From: Candidatus Krumholzibacteriota bacterium
Lineage (GTDB): Bacteria > Krumholzibacteriota > Krumholzibacteriia > LZORAL124-64-63
Length of the DNA stretch: 64,000 nt
Direction: 5' to 3'
Assembly: GCA_022711765.1 (NCBI GenBank)
Contig: JAKLEB010000002.1
Coordinates: 124,001 to 188,000, forward strand
Shown here: in pieces, positions 24,470 through 34,887 of the stretch
How positions within the stretch are numbered: the stretch's first letter is position 1
Layout: each line of letters starts with the position of its first letter
Notes under the pieces: model-generated
Seen by the model: only the letters and a program-made list of their open reading frames with translations
What the model was told of the DNA's origin: nothing
The model's database searches: none
Position numbers and translations under genes: made by a program

Positions 24470-24566
24470 CCGACCGCCGGCCGCGGCGCCCGTTCGGGGT
24501 TGCAAACCGGGACGAAATGCGCGACCCTCCGGCGGACGATCCCGTGACCCGACGGAAGGACGCGGC

Positions 24567-25289
24567 ATGCGGAATAATGCTCTCGCGGCGCTTGTCCTCG
24601 GCGTTTGCTTCATCGGCGGCGCGGCCATCCTCGCGACGACCTGGCGCGGCAACGTCAAGGTGGCGCAGACCCTGCAGGTGACCGGCTCGGCGAAGATCGA
24701 CCTCGTCTCCGACCTCGGCCGGCTGCAATTCTCGATCCAGGGGCGGGGTACCACCGCGGAAGACGCGTGGCGGGACCTCCAGCGCCAGCTGCCGATCGTG
24801 ATGCGGTTCCTCGACGGCCGCGGCGTTCCCGAGGCCGCCCTGGAGACGTTTCCGGTGAACTCCTGGGCGATCGACGAGTTCGACGAGCGGGGCAACCGCA
24901 CCGGGCGCATCATCTCCTACGTGAGCACGCAGAGCTTCCTCGTCGAGCTGTCCGACGTGAAGCTGGTCAAGCAGCTCTCGCTCGACCTCGCCGGGCTCGT
25001 GACCGAGAGCGTCGCGGTCGAGACCAGCATGCCCGAGTACCTCTACCTCGACCTCGCGGCCGTGAAGGAAGAAGTGCAGGCGCTGGCGGCCGAGGACGCC
25101 ATGCGTCGCGCGCAGAAGGTGGCCGCCGCCGCCGGCGCCAAGCTCGGACCGATCCGGGATGCGCGCATGGGCGTCCTGCAGGTCACCCCGCGCCACAGCA
25201 CCGTGGTGTCCGACTACGGGGTGAACGACAACTCGTCGATCGAGAAGCAGATCACGGCCGTGGTGCACGCGAAGTTCGCGATCGAGTGA
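24567..25289 (+). CDS. SIMPL-domain protein
   Basis: A 240-residue protein with an N-terminal membrane anchor or signal ('ALAALVLGVCFIGGAAIL') and a SIMPL domain (kinase-interacting/OMP26-type): 'VTGSAKIDLVSDLGRLQFSI', 'SYVSTQSFLVELSDVKLV' and 'AEDAMRRAQKVAAAAGAKLG' followed by 'ITAVVHAKFAIE' at the end. The family is widespread in bacteria, periplasmic or envelope-associated, and of largely unknown biochemical role. Length and motif order are typical. Confidence 0.88.
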   Translation: MRNNALAALVLGVCFIGGAAILATTWRGNVKVAQTLQVTGSAKIDLVSDLGRLQFSIQGRGTTAEDAWRDLQRQLPIVMRFLDGRGVPEAALETFPVNSWAIDEFDERGNRTGRIISYVSTQSFLVELSDVKLVKQLSLDLAGLVTESVAVETSMPEYLYLDLAAVKEEVQALAAEDAMRRAQKVAAAAGAKLGPIRDARMGVLQVTPRHSTVVSDYGVNDNSSIEKQITAVVHAKFAIE

Positions 25290-25322
25290 CGGTCGCCGTC
25301 AGCGGCGCGACCCCCGAGGTGA

Positions 25323-25358
25323 GCGGGCGCCCGCCCTCGACCGAGGACGGGCGCCCGC
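25323..25358. terminator. bidirectional hairpin between convergent genes
   Basis: GCGGGCGCCCG (25323-25333) and CGGGCGCCCGC (25348-25358) pair perfectly around a further short CCTCG/CGAGG stem. It lies between the SIMPL gene and the convergent multicopper oxidase gene; no T-run is present. Confidence 0.5.
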
Positions 25359-25401
25359 GTGACAATCTCCGCACGTCACCGCTGCGCGGCGATCGACGGA
25401 A

Positions 25402-27512
25402 CTACTTCACCAGCATCATCCGGTTGCGAACGACCTGATCGCCAGCGCGCAGCTCGTAGACGTACGTGCCGCTCGCGACGCGCTGGCCGGCGTCGTTCGT
25501 GCCGTCCCAGACGACGGCATGCTCGCCGGCCACGTAGCGGCCGCCCGGGAGCTGCCGGACGGCCTGGCCGCGAACATCGTAGATCCGCAGCGACACGTCG
25601 GCCGCCAGCGGGAGCCGGAAACGGATCTCCGTGCGTGGATTGAACGGGTTGGGGGCGCTGGCCGCGGTCACTCGCTGGCCTCGCGCGCTGGTGGGTGTGA
25701 GCTCGTCGCCTCCCGCCAGGTCGGTCCGGCCGGCGCCCGGGTTCGTGCCGACGTAGTACGGCCGCATCATCTCGTGATCCTCGTGCGAGAGGATGTGGCA
25801 GTGCCAGACGTAGAGGCCCTCGCGGTCGAACCGCGAGACGACGCGGGTCACCTCGCCGGGATACATGATCGCCGTGTCCTTCCAGCCCTGCTCGCTCGGC
25901 GGCGGACTCCGCCGCTGGCCGATGAGCCGGATGTTGGCGAGCGCGTTCGTCGCCGGATCGACGTCGGCGCGGTACTTCTGCCGATCGAGGACCTGGAAGC
26001 TCACCAGGTGCAGGTGGATCGGGTGCGCATCCGCCGTCGAGTTGTACACCTCCCAGATCTCGGTATCGCCGAGCAGGGGGTTCTCGGTGGCGGGGTCGCC
26101 CCACATCAACGCGCCGTCGACGACCGTGCCGAGCTGCGGCCGCAGCCTGCCGTACTCGTCCGTCATCTCGGCCAGGATGAGCTGGCGGGGCGGGACCTCG
26201 GGCGTCGGCTCCAGCGGCTGGATCGGCCCGTAGACCGGCCGCAGACTCGCCGGCAGCGAGGTCGGGGGATAGGCGGGATCGAGCGGCAGCGAGACGCGGA
26301 ACGCCATGACCTGCCCGGTCGTGCGCGGGTCGACCACCGCGCCGTTGGGGAACGGCGACTTGGCGTCGTTGCGCAGGATGAACGTCCAGCCGGCGAACTG
26401 GGGGTCGGAGAAGTCCACGACCACGTCGGCGCGCTCGCCCGGTCCGAGCAGCAGCCGCCGCAAAAGCGCCGGGGCGTCCAGCAGTCCGAGATCCGTGCCG
26501 ATCTGCCACATCGGCGGCGCTCCCGTGAGGAGCCCGTCCGGATCGTCCGGGTTCGACTTCGCGACGAGCCACAGGTTATAGAAGCGCGAATCGGAACCAT
26601 TGAGGAAACGGAGCCGGTACTGGCGCGGCTCCACGTCGAGGACCGGCCAGGCTTCGCCGTTGACGAGGATGAAATCGCCGAAGAACTCGGGTTGGATGCT
26701 CGGATCGGGCGCTCCGGGGACCTCGGGGAACGACGGGCGATACAGCTGGCCGTCGGCCGTGAACATACGGTCCTGGATCGCCAGGCCGACCTCGTAGGCG
26801 CCGATCGGCAGGTTGCCCGCGGCCGCGAGCGCGTCCTCGTTGGCGTCGCGGATCAGGAAGAACCCGGCGAGCCCGGCATAGACATTCAGGCGGGTGATCC
26901 CGAGCGCGTGGTCGTGGTACCAGACCGTGCCGGCCTCCTGGTCGTTGTCATAGTGGAGCGTCTGCTGCACGAAGCCAGGGCCCAGCTGGGCGAAGCCCGG
27001 CGTGAACCAGGCATCCGGTAGACCGTCGCTCGCGGACTCCGAGTGCCCCCCGTGGACGTGGGTGACGATCGGCACGCCGCTGTCGGGCCAGCCTTCCGGT
27101 TCGGCCATGTGCAGCGAGGTGTCGACCGGCAGGAGGTGCTGCAGCGGCTGGCCCAGGGAATCGACGAGCAGGTTGCGCCACAGGATGTCGAGAGGCACGT
27201 CCCGGCGCGCGACGATCGTCGGTCCCGGGTACGAGCCGCCATAGCCCCAGACCGTGGTCGGCAGCGGCGCGCCGGTCATCTGGTCGAAGAGGCCGAGGTG
27301 CTGTTCGAACTGGGTGACGTCGATCGTGAGCGCGCCGCCGGCCGTCGCGTCGATGACGTCCGGGATGGGGAGCGGGTTGACGAATTTCGGATGAGGCAGG
27401 GGATCGAGGAGCGCTTGCGCGGTCGCCATGCCCGCCAGGGCGACGAGCGTCACGAGGGCGCCGGTGAGGCGACACGCTGGGTTTCGTAACGGGATTCGTC
27501 GGAGATGCACGA
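25402..27512 (-). CDS. secreted multicopper oxidase (CotA/bilirubin-oxidase type) with sorting domain
   Basis: GTG 27512 (GAAGG upstream) gives about 703 residues: a signal peptide, three cupredoxin domains and a C-terminal FlgD-like sorting domain. All four copper motifs are present: 'THVHGGHSE', 'VWYHDHALG', 'HPIHLHLVSFQVL' and 'WHCHILSHEDHEMM', with the His-Cys-His of the electron-accepting copper. The tail ('APNPFNPRTEIRFRLP', 'RIYDVRGQAVRQL', 'VASGTYVYELRAG') matches the type-IX-like C-terminal domain found on four other proteins here. Predicted extracellular oxidation of phenolic, metal or pigment substrates with O2. Other MCO subtypes are possible, but the HxH spacing fits the CotA/bilirubin oxidase branch best. 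Confidence 0.9.
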
Positions 27513-27540
27513 TGAGACCTTCGGGCTGCACGCTGTCAGG

Positions 27541-27670
27541 ATTCGACCGATCGGGAATCGACCGGTAACCGGCCCGTTCCAGCCGGCAATCGTGTCAATC
27601 GTGGTTAGGGATGATATCCTATCACAATACTGTGCAATAATCGATGACAAAGTGCCGCGCCCGGGCGGAT
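27541..27670 (-). promoter_or_regulatory. AT-rich promoter region of the multicopper oxidase gene
   Basis: The 158 bp upstream of the oxidase contain an AT-rich island unlike the surrounding DNA. Read leftwards it includes TTGCAC and TATCAT about 15 bp apart, and the imperfect palindrome CACAATACTGTG (27623-27634). I infer a regulated promoter but cannot name a factor. Confidence 0.35.
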
Positions 27671-29542
27671 CTAATCGGCGGACCTCCGTCCGCCGGGCGG
27701 CAACGTCGCGAGCAACCGGTAGCTCGGCGCCGACGTCCGTTCCGGGCGCACCCGGTCCCTGGCGAGCTCGGGACCTTCCCGCAGCCGCCGGCTCACGGGC
27801 ACGACCATGAGCGCCGGCATGTGCCGGTAGGGTTCGCCGGTCGAGACGTCGACGACCCGCCCCGCGGCGAGTGCGGCGTCCATCTCGGTCAGGCGCAGCC
27901 CCGGCATCGCGGCCCGCACGGACTCGTGGCGCGCGCCGTCGGTCGGGTCCCAGAACACGGCCGCGTTGCGGGCGATCTCGGCCATGTGGAAGTGTGCGGG
28001 CCGGAAGGCCAATCCGTCGAGGCCGAGGCGCTCGCACATCACGACGAGCATGGCCGAGAGGTCCCGCAGCAGGCCGAGGCCGGGAAACGTCTGACCGGCG
28101 AGGGGCGGCTGGGTCTCGCCGAAGGCGCCGCCGGCGTGCTGCAGCAGCAGCCACTCGACGAAGAGCAGCGAGTACGGCGCGGCGGCCGCATACCGGCGCA
28201 ACTTCAGCTCGACGAGCGGCCGCGGCTCGCGGCCGGAGGTGTCGAGCACGCGCAGCAGGTGTCCGATCGGGTCGCGAAGGTCGGATTCGATCCGCAGCTT
28301 GCGGAATCCCTTGGCGCGGAGCCGGTCGAGCAGGCCCGACCGCTCGAGCACCAGTTCGAGGCCGTGGTGCGGGATGGCGTCCAGGAAGAGCGTGCCGGCG
28401 GCGCCCGAGTGGCCCGGCAGGTCGGCCTCGGTCAACGCCCAGCTGTCGTCGCTCGGCTCGCCGTCGCCGGGTTCGGGCCGCGAGAAGAGGTCGCGCAGCC
28501 GGCGATAGTGGCCGAGCGGCAGCTCCAGCTCGAGGGGCGGCTCGATCGTCGCGTCCCCGGTCAGGAGCCAGGAGAACGTGGCGGCAGGATGGCGCCAGGC
28601 GTGCTGGCCGTAGCCGCCGGCGAGCAGGTACACGCAGGGCGGCGGCGCGGGCCGGGCGCGGACGAGTCCGATCACCACGCGGTCGCGTACCACCAGGCCC
28701 TCGTGGCTCAGGCGCCAGTCGCCGAGGCGGTCGCGGCGGTGCAGGTCGCTGCCCGCCAGGTAGTAGACCAGCCCCGGCGCGACGGCCTCGAGCACCGGCG
28801 GCAGGTGCTCGCGGACGGCGGCGATCAGCTCGCGGTCGCCGATATCCGGGCCGAGCGCGAGGCAGGTGTCGGCCACGGCGGGGATCTCCAGCAAGGTCCG
28901 GTTGTGCACGCTGAAGGTGTGGACGGTCGGGTCCCCGGCGAAGATCGCGCGCGTGCCGTCGCCGTCGTGGAGGTCGAGGTCGACGACGAGGATCGGCGCG
29001 GCGAAGCCGTGATTGCGGAAGGTGCGGATCGCGATCGCCACGTCGTTGAAGCAGCTGAAGCCGTGGGCGCGGTCGGCGAAGGCGTGGTGGAAGCCGCCGC
29101 CCAGGTTCACGGCGATCCCGCCGTTGCGCAGCGCGAGCTTGGTCGCCCTGATCGTGCCGCCGACCATGGCGCGCGATCCCGCGAGGATCGCGTCCTGGAG
29201 GTCGGCGGAGACCGCGAAACCCAGGATGATCGTCAGGGCGTCGGGCCGCTCCAGCGAGTCGAGGTACTCGCGGGTGTGGATCAGCTGCAGACGATTGAGG
29301 CTGGCCGGCCGCGGGCGATGGAGCGATCCCCGGCGCAGCAGGGCCTGATCGCGAAGGTAGTGGAGGATGCGGTACGGCCGCAGGAGATCGTAGGGACCGC
29401 TCGGTTGGTGGCCGCAGTAATCGGGATGGAAGACGAAGTCGAGGCTGCCGGACAGGGGGCGGCGAGGCCAGGTCGCGCGCAGGCGCCGGCGGGCGGTGGC
29501 GAGGAAGCGGGACAGCGGTCCGGCAGGAGGATCGCGGCGCAT
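27671..29542 (-). CDS. histone-deacetylase-family amidohydrolase with long C-terminal extension
   Basis: A 623-residue protein whose first half is an arginase/deacetylase-fold HDAC domain: 'DFVFHPDYCGH', 'IHTREYLDSL', 'LGGGFHHAFADRAHGFSCFND' (shown in pieces: 'GGGFHHAF' carries the catalytic His pair), 'DLDLHDGDGT' with the Zn ligands, and 'YYLAGSDLHRRDRLGDW'. 'LLAGGYGQHAWRH' gives the final conserved segment. The remaining 300 or so residues ('TLFLDAIPHHGLELVLERSG' onward) have no family I recognise and include 'MVVMCERLGLDGLAFRPAHF'. Bacterial relatives cleave acetylated polyamines, acetoin-related or other N-acyl groups; the substrate here is open. No signal peptide is evident. Confidence 0.85.
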   Translation of the reverse strand: MRRDPPAGPLSRFLATARRRLRATWPRRPLSGSLDFVFHPDYCGHQPSGPYDLLRPYRILHYLRDQALLRRGSLHRPRPASLNRLQLIHTREYLDSLERPDALTIILGFAVSADLQDAILAGSRAMVGGTIRATKLALRNGGIAVNLGGGFHHAFADRAHGFSCFNDVAIAIRTFRNHGFAAPILVVDLDLHDGDGTRAIFAGDPTVHTFSVHNRTLLEIPAVADTCLALGPDIGDRELIAAVREHLPPVLEAVAPGLVYYLAGSDLHRRDRLGDWRLSHEGLVVRDRVVIGLVRARPAPPPCVYLLAGGYGQHAWRHPAATFSWLLTGDATIEPPLELELPLGHYRRLRDLFSRPEPGDGEPSDDSWALTEADLPGHSGAAGTLFLDAIPHHGLELVLERSGLLDRLRAKGFRKLRIESDLRDPIGHLLRVLDTSGREPRPLVELKLRRYAAAAPYSLLFVEWLLLQHAGGAFGETQPPLAGQTFPGLGLLRDLSAMLVVMCERLGLDGLAFRPAHFHMAEIARNAAVFWDPTDGARHESVRAAMPGLRLTEMDAALAAGRVVDVSTGEPYRHMPALMVVPVSRRLREGPELARDRVRPERTSAPSYRLLATLPPGGRRSAD

Positions 29543-29726
29543 CGAGGGCCTCCGCGGCCGACTCTGGACCCGGCGCCGGCGGGCGTCAACGACGGGGTGC
29601 GAGGCGGTTCGGCGCGTCCGGATCCACCGTCGCCATCCGAGCGAATCGGAGTTATAGAATCCCGGTACCCGGGAGTCTCGTGGGGCTCCCTACCGCATGG
29701 ACACCCTGCCAATCGGAGCTGCGACC

Positions 29727-30425
29727 ATGAAATCCTCGCTCACGTTCCTGTCGCTCACGCTCGCGCTCGCGCTCGCGGGCCCCGCGCTCGCCGACACCTT
29801 CGTCGAACCGTTCGACGGTGGCAGCAACGTCGGCGGCTGGACCTTCGGCGCCCCGGTCGAGACCATCCCCGCGTCCGGCGGCAATCCCGGCGCCTATCTG
29901 CGGGCCGAGGGCCTCGACACCTTCGCGCCCTGGCCGCGCACGACGCTCGGCGTCGATTCACCCTACACGGGCGACTACCGCGCGCTCGGCGTCGAGTCGG
30001 TCGGCGTCGACCTGCGGACGTTCTACGTCGACTTCTCGGCGGACGACCGCGCGCTGTCCCTGATGCTGTACAGCGACAACGGCACGCCGGGGTTCGTCGA
30101 CGACGACTGGGCCGGCTACACCCTGGGCCCCCTCGCGCCGACCCCCGACGACGGCTGGCTCTCGTACGATTTCGCCGTTCCCGTCAACGAGACGGACTGG
30201 CCCGCCGGCTGGTCATGGCTCGTCTTCGGCGGCAGCTCGCCGCCCTCGCCGGACTGGAACCTTCTCGTGGCCGACGTCGCGTCGCTCATGTTCTCGTTCG
30301 GCGACCCGTCGGGCTTCTACATCTTCCAGATGTGGCAGCTCGGCCTCGACAACCCGCGGATCACGACCGGCGAGGTCGCCACGCAGGCCAGGACGTTGAG
30401 CGAGGTCAAGGCGCTCTTCCGGTGA
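29727..30425 (+). CDS. secreted protein of unknown function, 232 aa
   Basis: ATG 29727 starts a clean signal peptide ('MKSSLTFLSLTLALALAGPA', cleavage after ALA-D). The mature part is a single beta-rich domain starting 'DTFVEPFDGGSNVGGWTFG', similar in style to laminin-G/concanavalin-like domains found in secreted proteins annotated by PEP-CTERM or T9SS surveys, with many aromatic residues and no Cys. A short C-terminal tail 'ATQARTLSEVKALFR' is not the FlgD-like sorting domain. A TATAGAAT box lies about 70 bp upstream and a terminator follows at 30500. Confidence 0.75.
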   Translation: MKSSLTFLSLTLALALAGPALADTFVEPFDGGSNVGGWTFGAPVETIPASGGNPGAYLRAEGLDTFAPWPRTTLGVDSPYTGDYRALGVESVGVDLRTFYVDFSADDRALSLMLYSDNGTPGFVDDDWAGYTLGPLAPTPDDGWLSYDFAVPVNETDWPAGWSWLVFGGSSPPSPDWNLLVADVASLMFSFGDPSGFYIFQMWQLGLDNPRITTGEVATQARTLSEVKALFR

Positions 30426-30499
30426 CGGGATTCGACCACCGTCAGGCCGCACCGGGCCGCGGAGGCTGTCGCGACCGAGCCATGCGACCGACAAACGAG

Positions 30500-30537
30500 A
30501 CGGGCGCCGCCACGCGAGGTGACGGCGCCCGTTTGGT
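30500..30537 (+). terminator. Rho-independent terminator
   Basis: ACGGGCGCCG (30500-30509) and CGGCGCCCGT (30523-30532) form a 10-bp stem followed by TTGGTT, 75 bp past the stop of the secreted-protein gene. Confidence 0.65.
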
Positions 30538-30915
30538 TCAGCGGTGGTGGCGCTGGGTTACCCCGCGGGGTCCCGTACCGCCAAGGCTGACGTCACCCCG
30601 CGATCACGGGGTCGCCACCTCCACCGACCAGGAACTGGATATGCCCACTGGATCACCCCCTTCCAGGCGAGTCGTGCACGGCGAGACCCACCTCGCCCGG
30701 GCCGTTCGGCCGCCCAGACCTACTGGACCCGTCACGCCCCCGAGGGGCGTGCAGCTTGGACTGATGGTAAGGTGACGATCGCCGGGGTGCAAGGCGGGAA
30801 CGGCCGGCGCCGCCGGATTCGCTCGATCGCGGACGACCAGGTGCGTTGAATACTGGTTTTGCGTATCCTGTCTGACCTTCGGCCCCGCGTCACCCAACCC
30901 GAAGGCCAGGTCACG
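30538..30915. other. 378-bp gap before pntA with two hairpins
   Basis: No convincing gene. Contains CACGCCCC-CGA-GGGGCGTG (30733-30751), a perfect 8-bp stem with no T-run, and CCTTCGG/CCGAAGG arms just upstream of the pntA start that could mask its ribosome-binding site. The segment AATACTGGTTTTGCGTATCCT around 30850-30870 is the AT-richest part and the likely pntA promoter, but I cannot fit a -35/-10 pair. Confidence 0.4.
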
Positions 30916-32550
30916 GTGCGTATCGGCATCCCCAAGGAAACCCATCCCGGCGAACGCCGCGTGGCAGCGACGCCCGCGTCGATCGCCCAGCTCGTCAAGC
31001 TCGGGCACGAGGTCGTCATCGAGGAGGACGCCGGCGCCGCAGCCGGTTTTTCCGCTGAGGTTTACCGGCGCAGCGGCGCGCGGGTCGAGGCCGATCCGGC
31101 GGCCGTCTGGTCGGCCGACCTGCTTCTGAAGGTCCGCCCCCCGACCGAGGACGAGATCGCGCGCCTGAAGCCGGGCGCCATCCTCGCGTGCTACCTGCAG
31201 CCCGCCACCAGCGGGCGCCTGCTCGAACGCCTCGCGGCGGCCTCCGTCACGGCGCTCGCGATGGACGCGGTTCCGCGGATCACCCGGGCCCAGTCCCTCG
31301 ACGCGCTCAGCGCGATGGCCAACATCGCCGGCTACCGCGCCGTCGTCGAGGCGACGAACGCGTTCGGCCGGTTCTTCGGCGGCCAGATGACGGCTGCGGG
31401 CCGGGTGCCGCCGGCGAAGGTCCTGGTGATCGGCGCCGGCGTGGCCGGCCTGGCGGCGCTCGGCGCGGCGCGCAGTCTGGGCGCCGTCGTGCGCGCCTTC
31501 GATACCCGCGAGGCCTGCCGCGAGCAGGTCCAGAGCATGGGCGGGGAGTTCCTGACCGTGGACATCGCCGAGTCCGGCGAAGGCGTGGGCGGCTACGCGA
31601 AGGAAGTGAGCCAGGCGTTCATCGACGCCGAATACGCGCTGTTCCGCGACCAGGCCCGCGAGGTGGACATCGTCATCACGACGGCGCTCATTCCCGGCAA
31701 GCCGGCGCCGAAGCTCTGGCTGCGCGACATGGTGCAGGTCATGAAGCCAGGCGCCGTGGTGGTCGACCTCGCTGCCGAGCAGGGCGGCAACTGCGAGCTG
31801 ACCCGGCCGGGCGCGGCGGTGGTCACCGACGACGGCGTCACGATCCTGGGCTACACCGACCTGCCGAGCCGCATGGCCGACACCGCGAGCACGCTCTACG
31901 CCAACGTGATGGTGAACCTGGTCAAGCACCTCGGCGGCGGCGCGGCGGTCATCGACCTGTCCGACGAGATCACCCGCGGCATGACCGTCACGCACGAGGG
32001 CGCCGTGATCTGGCCGCCGCCGCCGCCGGCCGCGCCGCCGCCGCCGGCCGTTCTGCCTGCCGCGGCCGGGACCGGCGCCGCGTCCGCCGGCGCGCCCGCG
32101 GCGGCGCCCGCCACCGGGGTCGAACCCCGGGCGCCGCGCGAGGCGAGGCCGCGCGGCCGGGTCTGGCCGCCGGTCGTCGGCCTGCTCATCGCCGCCGTGT
32201 GGGTGTTCCTGCGCTGGCGGTTCGGCGGCGAGGGCCAGGCCACCGGCGACGAAGCCCAGGCCTTCGTGCAGCACCTGACCGTGTTCGTGATGGCCTGCTT
32301 CGTCGGCTGGCACGTGATCTGGAACGTGAAGCCCGCACTGCACACGCCGCTCATGTCGGTCACCAACGCGATCAGCGGCATCATCATCCTGGGCGGCCTG
32401 CAGCAGGGCAGCCAGCCGTGGCAGCGGCCGGACGGGTCGGTCGAGCCGGCGGTCCTGTTCGGCCTCGCGGCGATCCTGCTCGCGATGATCAACGTGGCCG
32501 GGGGCTTCCTGGTCACCCAGCGCATGCTGCGGATGTTCCGCAAGGACTAG
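30916..32550 (+). CDS. pntA: proton-translocating NAD(P) transhydrogenase subunit alpha
   Basis: GTG 30916 gives a 544-residue single-chain alpha subunit '[17 protein letters not shown]'. Domain I has the Rossmann motif '[21 protein letters not shown]' and the '[20 protein letters not shown]' stretch that marks PntA (NAD-binding). After residue about 375 comes a long Ala/Pro linker ('[12 protein letters not shown]' and following) and then the membrane part with helices ('[14 protein letters not shown]', '[16 protein letters not shown]', '[14 protein letters not shown]'). It couples proton entry to NADPH formation. pntB follows after 12 bp. Confidence 0.95.
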   Translation: MRIGIPKETHPGERRVAATPASIAQLVKLGHEVVIEEDAGAAAGFSAEVYRRSGARVEADPAAVWSADLLLKVRPPTEDEIARLKPGAILACYLQPATSGRLLERLAAASVTALAMDAVPRITRAQSLDALSAMANIAGYRAVVEATNAFGRFFGGQMTAAGRVPPAKVLVIGAGVAGLAALGAARSLGAVVRAFDTREACREQVQSMGGEFLTVDIAESGEGVGGYAKEVSQAFIDAEYALFRDQAREVDIVITTALIPGKPAPKLWLRDMVQVMKPGAVVVDLAAEQGGNCELTRPGAAVVTDDGVTILGYTDLPSRMADTASTLYANVMVNLVKHLGGGAAVIDLSDEITRGMTVTHEGAVIWPPPPPAAPPPPAVLPAAAGTGAASAGAPAAAPATGVEPRAPREARPRGRVWPPVVGLLIAAVWVFLRWRFGGEGQATGDEAQAFVQHLTVFVMACFVGWHVIWNVKPALHTPLMSVTNAISGIIILGGLQQGSQPWQRPDGSVEPAVLFGLAAILLAMINVAGGFLVTQRMLRMFRKD

Positions 32551-32562
32551 GGAGTCTCCACG

Positions 32563-33966
32563 GTGAACCAGGTCCTGCTCTCGATTCCCTATCTCGCATC
32601 GGCCGTGCTGTTCATCCTGAGCCTCAAGGGACTCGCGAGCCAGGTCACGGCCCGCCGCGGCAACCTGCTGGGCATGGTCGGCATGGCGTCGGCGCTGCTC
32701 GCGACACTGGCGGCCGAGGGCGTGCACCCGATCAGCCGGATGTGGGTCGTGGTAGCGATGCTCGTGGGCGCGGCGGTCGGCACGGTGCTCGCCGCGCGCG
32801 TCGCGATGACCGCCATGCCCGAGCTCGTGGCGCTGCTGCACAGCTTCGTCGGCGCGGCGGCGGTGCTCGTGGGGTACGGCAGCTTCTTCGGCAAGCACGG
32901 CCTGACCGACGTGGGCCATGCCATCCACATGGTCGAGATCTTCGTCGCGGTGTGGATCGGCGCGATCACCTTCACCGGATCGGTCGTCGCGTTCTTCAAG
33001 CTGCGCGGACTGGTGACCGGCAAGCCGCTGCTTTTGCCCGGGCGCCACGGGTTGAACCTGGCGCTCGTCGTGGCGAGCGTGGCCCTGGGCCTCGTGATCG
33101 TCGCCGAGCGGAACGGCGAGCCGCTCGGCGCGCTCGTCGCGGCCACGGTGATCGCATTGATTCTGGGCGCGCACCTGGTGCTCGCGATCGGCGGCGCGGA
33201 CATGCCCGTGGTCGTGTCGCTCCTGAACAGCTACAGCGGCTGGACCGCGGCCGCCGCCGGCTTCATGCTCGCCAACGACGCGCTCATCGTCACGGGCGCT
33301 CTCGTGGGATCGAGCGGCGCGATCCTCAGCTACATCATGTGCCGCGCGATGAACCGCAGCATCTGGAGCGTCGTCCTCGGCGGATTCGGCGCGAACGGGG
33401 GCGGCCAGGCCGCGGCGGGCGCGGCGGCCGCGGCGGGCGGGGAGGTCCACGAGATCACGGTCGGCGAGACCGCGCGCGAGCTGCTGGACGCCCGCACCGT
33501 GATCATCGTGCCGGGCTACGGCATGGCCGTGGCGCGCGCCCAGCACTCCGTGCACGAGGTGACGGACCGGCTGCGCGCGAGGAACATCCAGGTGCGCTTC
33601 GCGATCCACCCCGTCGCCGGCCGCCTGCCCGGGCACATGAACGTCCTCTTGGCCGAGGCGAGCGTGCCCTATGACCTCGTCCTCGAGATGGACGAGATCA
33701 ACGGCGATTTCCCCGACACCGACGTCGTCCTGATCATCGGCGCCAACGACATCGTCAACCCCAGCGCGCAGACCGATCCGCACAGCCCCATCGCGGGGAT
33801 GCCGGTGCTGGAGGTCTGGAAGGCGAGGCGCGTCGTGGTGCTCAAGCGCGGCCGCGCCGCCGGATACGCCGGCGTGGACAATCCGCTGTTCTACCAGGAG
33901 AACACGCGGATGCTCTTCGGCGACGCGCACCAGACGATGTCGGCGCTGGAGAAAGAGCTGGGGTGA
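32563..33966 (+). CDS. pntB: proton-translocating NAD(P) transhydrogenase subunit beta
   Basis: A 467-residue protein starting at GTG 32563, with about nine N-terminal membrane helices ('[20 protein letters not shown]', '[20 protein letters not shown]', '[16 protein letters not shown]') and a C-terminal NADP-binding domain III: '[20 protein letters not shown]', '[20 protein letters not shown]', '[16 protein letters not shown]' and '[18 protein letters not shown]'. All are signature sequences of PntB. Operon with pntA (12-bp gap). It maintains NADPH for biosynthesis and fits a lifestyle that needs reduced cofactors such as the radical SAM and redox systems nearby. Confidence 0.96.
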   Translation: MNQVLLSIPYLASAVLFILSLKGLASQVTARRGNLLGMVGMASALLATLAAEGVHPISRMWVVVAMLVGAAVGTVLAARVAMTAMPELVALLHSFVGAAAVLVGYGSFFGKHGLTDVGHAIHMVEIFVAVWIGAITFTGSVVAFFKLRGLVTGKPLLLPGRHGLNLALVVASVALGLVIVAERNGEPLGALVAATVIALILGAHLVLAIGGADMPVVVSLLNSYSGWTAAAAGFMLANDALIVTGALVGSSGAILSYIMCRAMNRSIWSVVLGGFGANGGGQAAAGAAAAAGGEVHEITVGETARELLDARTVIIVPGYGMAVARAQHSVHEVTDRLRARNIQVRFAIHPVAGRLPGHMNVLLAEASVPYDLVLEMDEINGDFPDTDVVLIIGANDIVNPSAQTDPHSPIAGMPVLEVWKARRVVVLKRGRAAGYAGVDNPLFYQENTRMLFGDAHQTMSALEKELG

Positions 33967-34103
33967 CCCGCCCCGGCGGCGCACGATCCCGCGTGACAGC
34001 CGGGCCGCTCTCCCCGATACTGCGCCGGGAACGACGCCGGAGCGGGCCTCGCCATCCTCCCCACCCGTGCGAGAGCGGCCGTCACGACACGAGGACGAGA
34101 ACC

Positions 34104-34814
34104 ATGGGCCGTGCCTTCGAATACCGCCGCGCCGCCAAGGAGAAGCGCTGGGACAAGATGTCCAAGCTCTTCCCGAAGCTGGCCAAGTCGATCACCGTCG
34201 CCGCGAAGAAGGGCGGAGCGGATCCGGAGATGAACGCGCCGCTGCGCACCGCGATCCTGAACGCCAAGGCCCAGAACATGCCCAAGGACAACATCGAGGC
34301 GGCGATCAGGCGGGCGAGCGGCAAGGACGCGGCCGACATCACCGAGATCAACTACGAGGGCAAGGGGCCGCACGGCGTGCTGATCTTCATCGAATGCGCG
34401 ACCGACAACACCACCCGCACCGTCGCCAACGTCCGCAGCTACTTCAACAGGTGCGGCGGCCAGTTGCTGCCCACCGGCTCGCTGGAGTTCCTGTTCGACC
34501 GCAAGGCCGTGTTCGAGTTCGCACGACCAGCAGGCGTGGCGCTTGACGAGCTGGAGCTCGCCCTGATCGACGCCGGGCTGCAGGAGATGGTCGAGAACGC
34601 GGGCACGCTCTACGTCTACGGCGACTACACCGATTTCGGCAGCCTCGCCCACGCGCTCGAGGCGCAGGGGGTCGAGGTCGCCAAGGCCGGCCTGCAACGC
34701 ATCCCGCAAAGCCCGCAGGAGTGCAGCGAGGCCGAGATGCAGGAGATCGAGAAGCTGCTCGACCGCATCGAGGACGACGACGACGTCCAGGCGGTCTACA
34801 CCAACATCGCCTGA
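34104..34814 (+). CDS. YebC/PmpR-family transcriptional regulator
   Basis: A 236-residue protein of the YebC family: '[19 protein letters not shown]', '[16 protein letters not shown]', '[17 protein letters not shown]' and '[19 protein letters not shown]' are the family signatures in order. Members bind DNA as regulators or act on ribosomes stalled at proline-rich sequences. The gene stands alone between pntB and a convergent secreted-protein gene; length is typical. The N-terminus '[10 protein letters not shown]' differs from the E. coli YebC 'GHSKWANTKHRK' as seen in a distinct subfamily. Confidence 0.93.
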   Translation: MGRAFEYRRAAKEKRWDKMSKLFPKLAKSITVAAKKGGADPEMNAPLRTAILNAKAQNMPKDNIEAAIRRASGKDAADITEINYEGKGPHGVLIFIECATDNTTRTVANVRSYFNRCGGQLLPTGSLEFLFDRKAVFEFARPAGVALDELELALIDAGLQEMVENAGTLYVYGDYTDFGSLAHALEAQGVEVAKAGLQRIPQSPQECSEAEMQEIEKLLDRIEDDDDVQAVYTNIA

Positions 34815-34887
34815 GCCGACGTCGCGAGCGGTCGCCGGGCCGGCCTGGTCGGCGTCGACCGCACGTCGGTGTCGGCGCCGCCGGCGG

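Noticed and set aside
30538..30700. tRNA-like cloverleaf before pntA
   Set aside because: Stems do not line up in cloverleaf order, with no acceptor stem and no anticodon loop of the right length.
30733..30751. Hairpin in the pntA leader as intrinsic terminator
   Set aside because: There is no T-run after it.
27644..30775. Long plus-strand frame over the deacetylase-like gene
   Set aside because: Antisense to a clear HDAC-family protein; no domain in its own translation.
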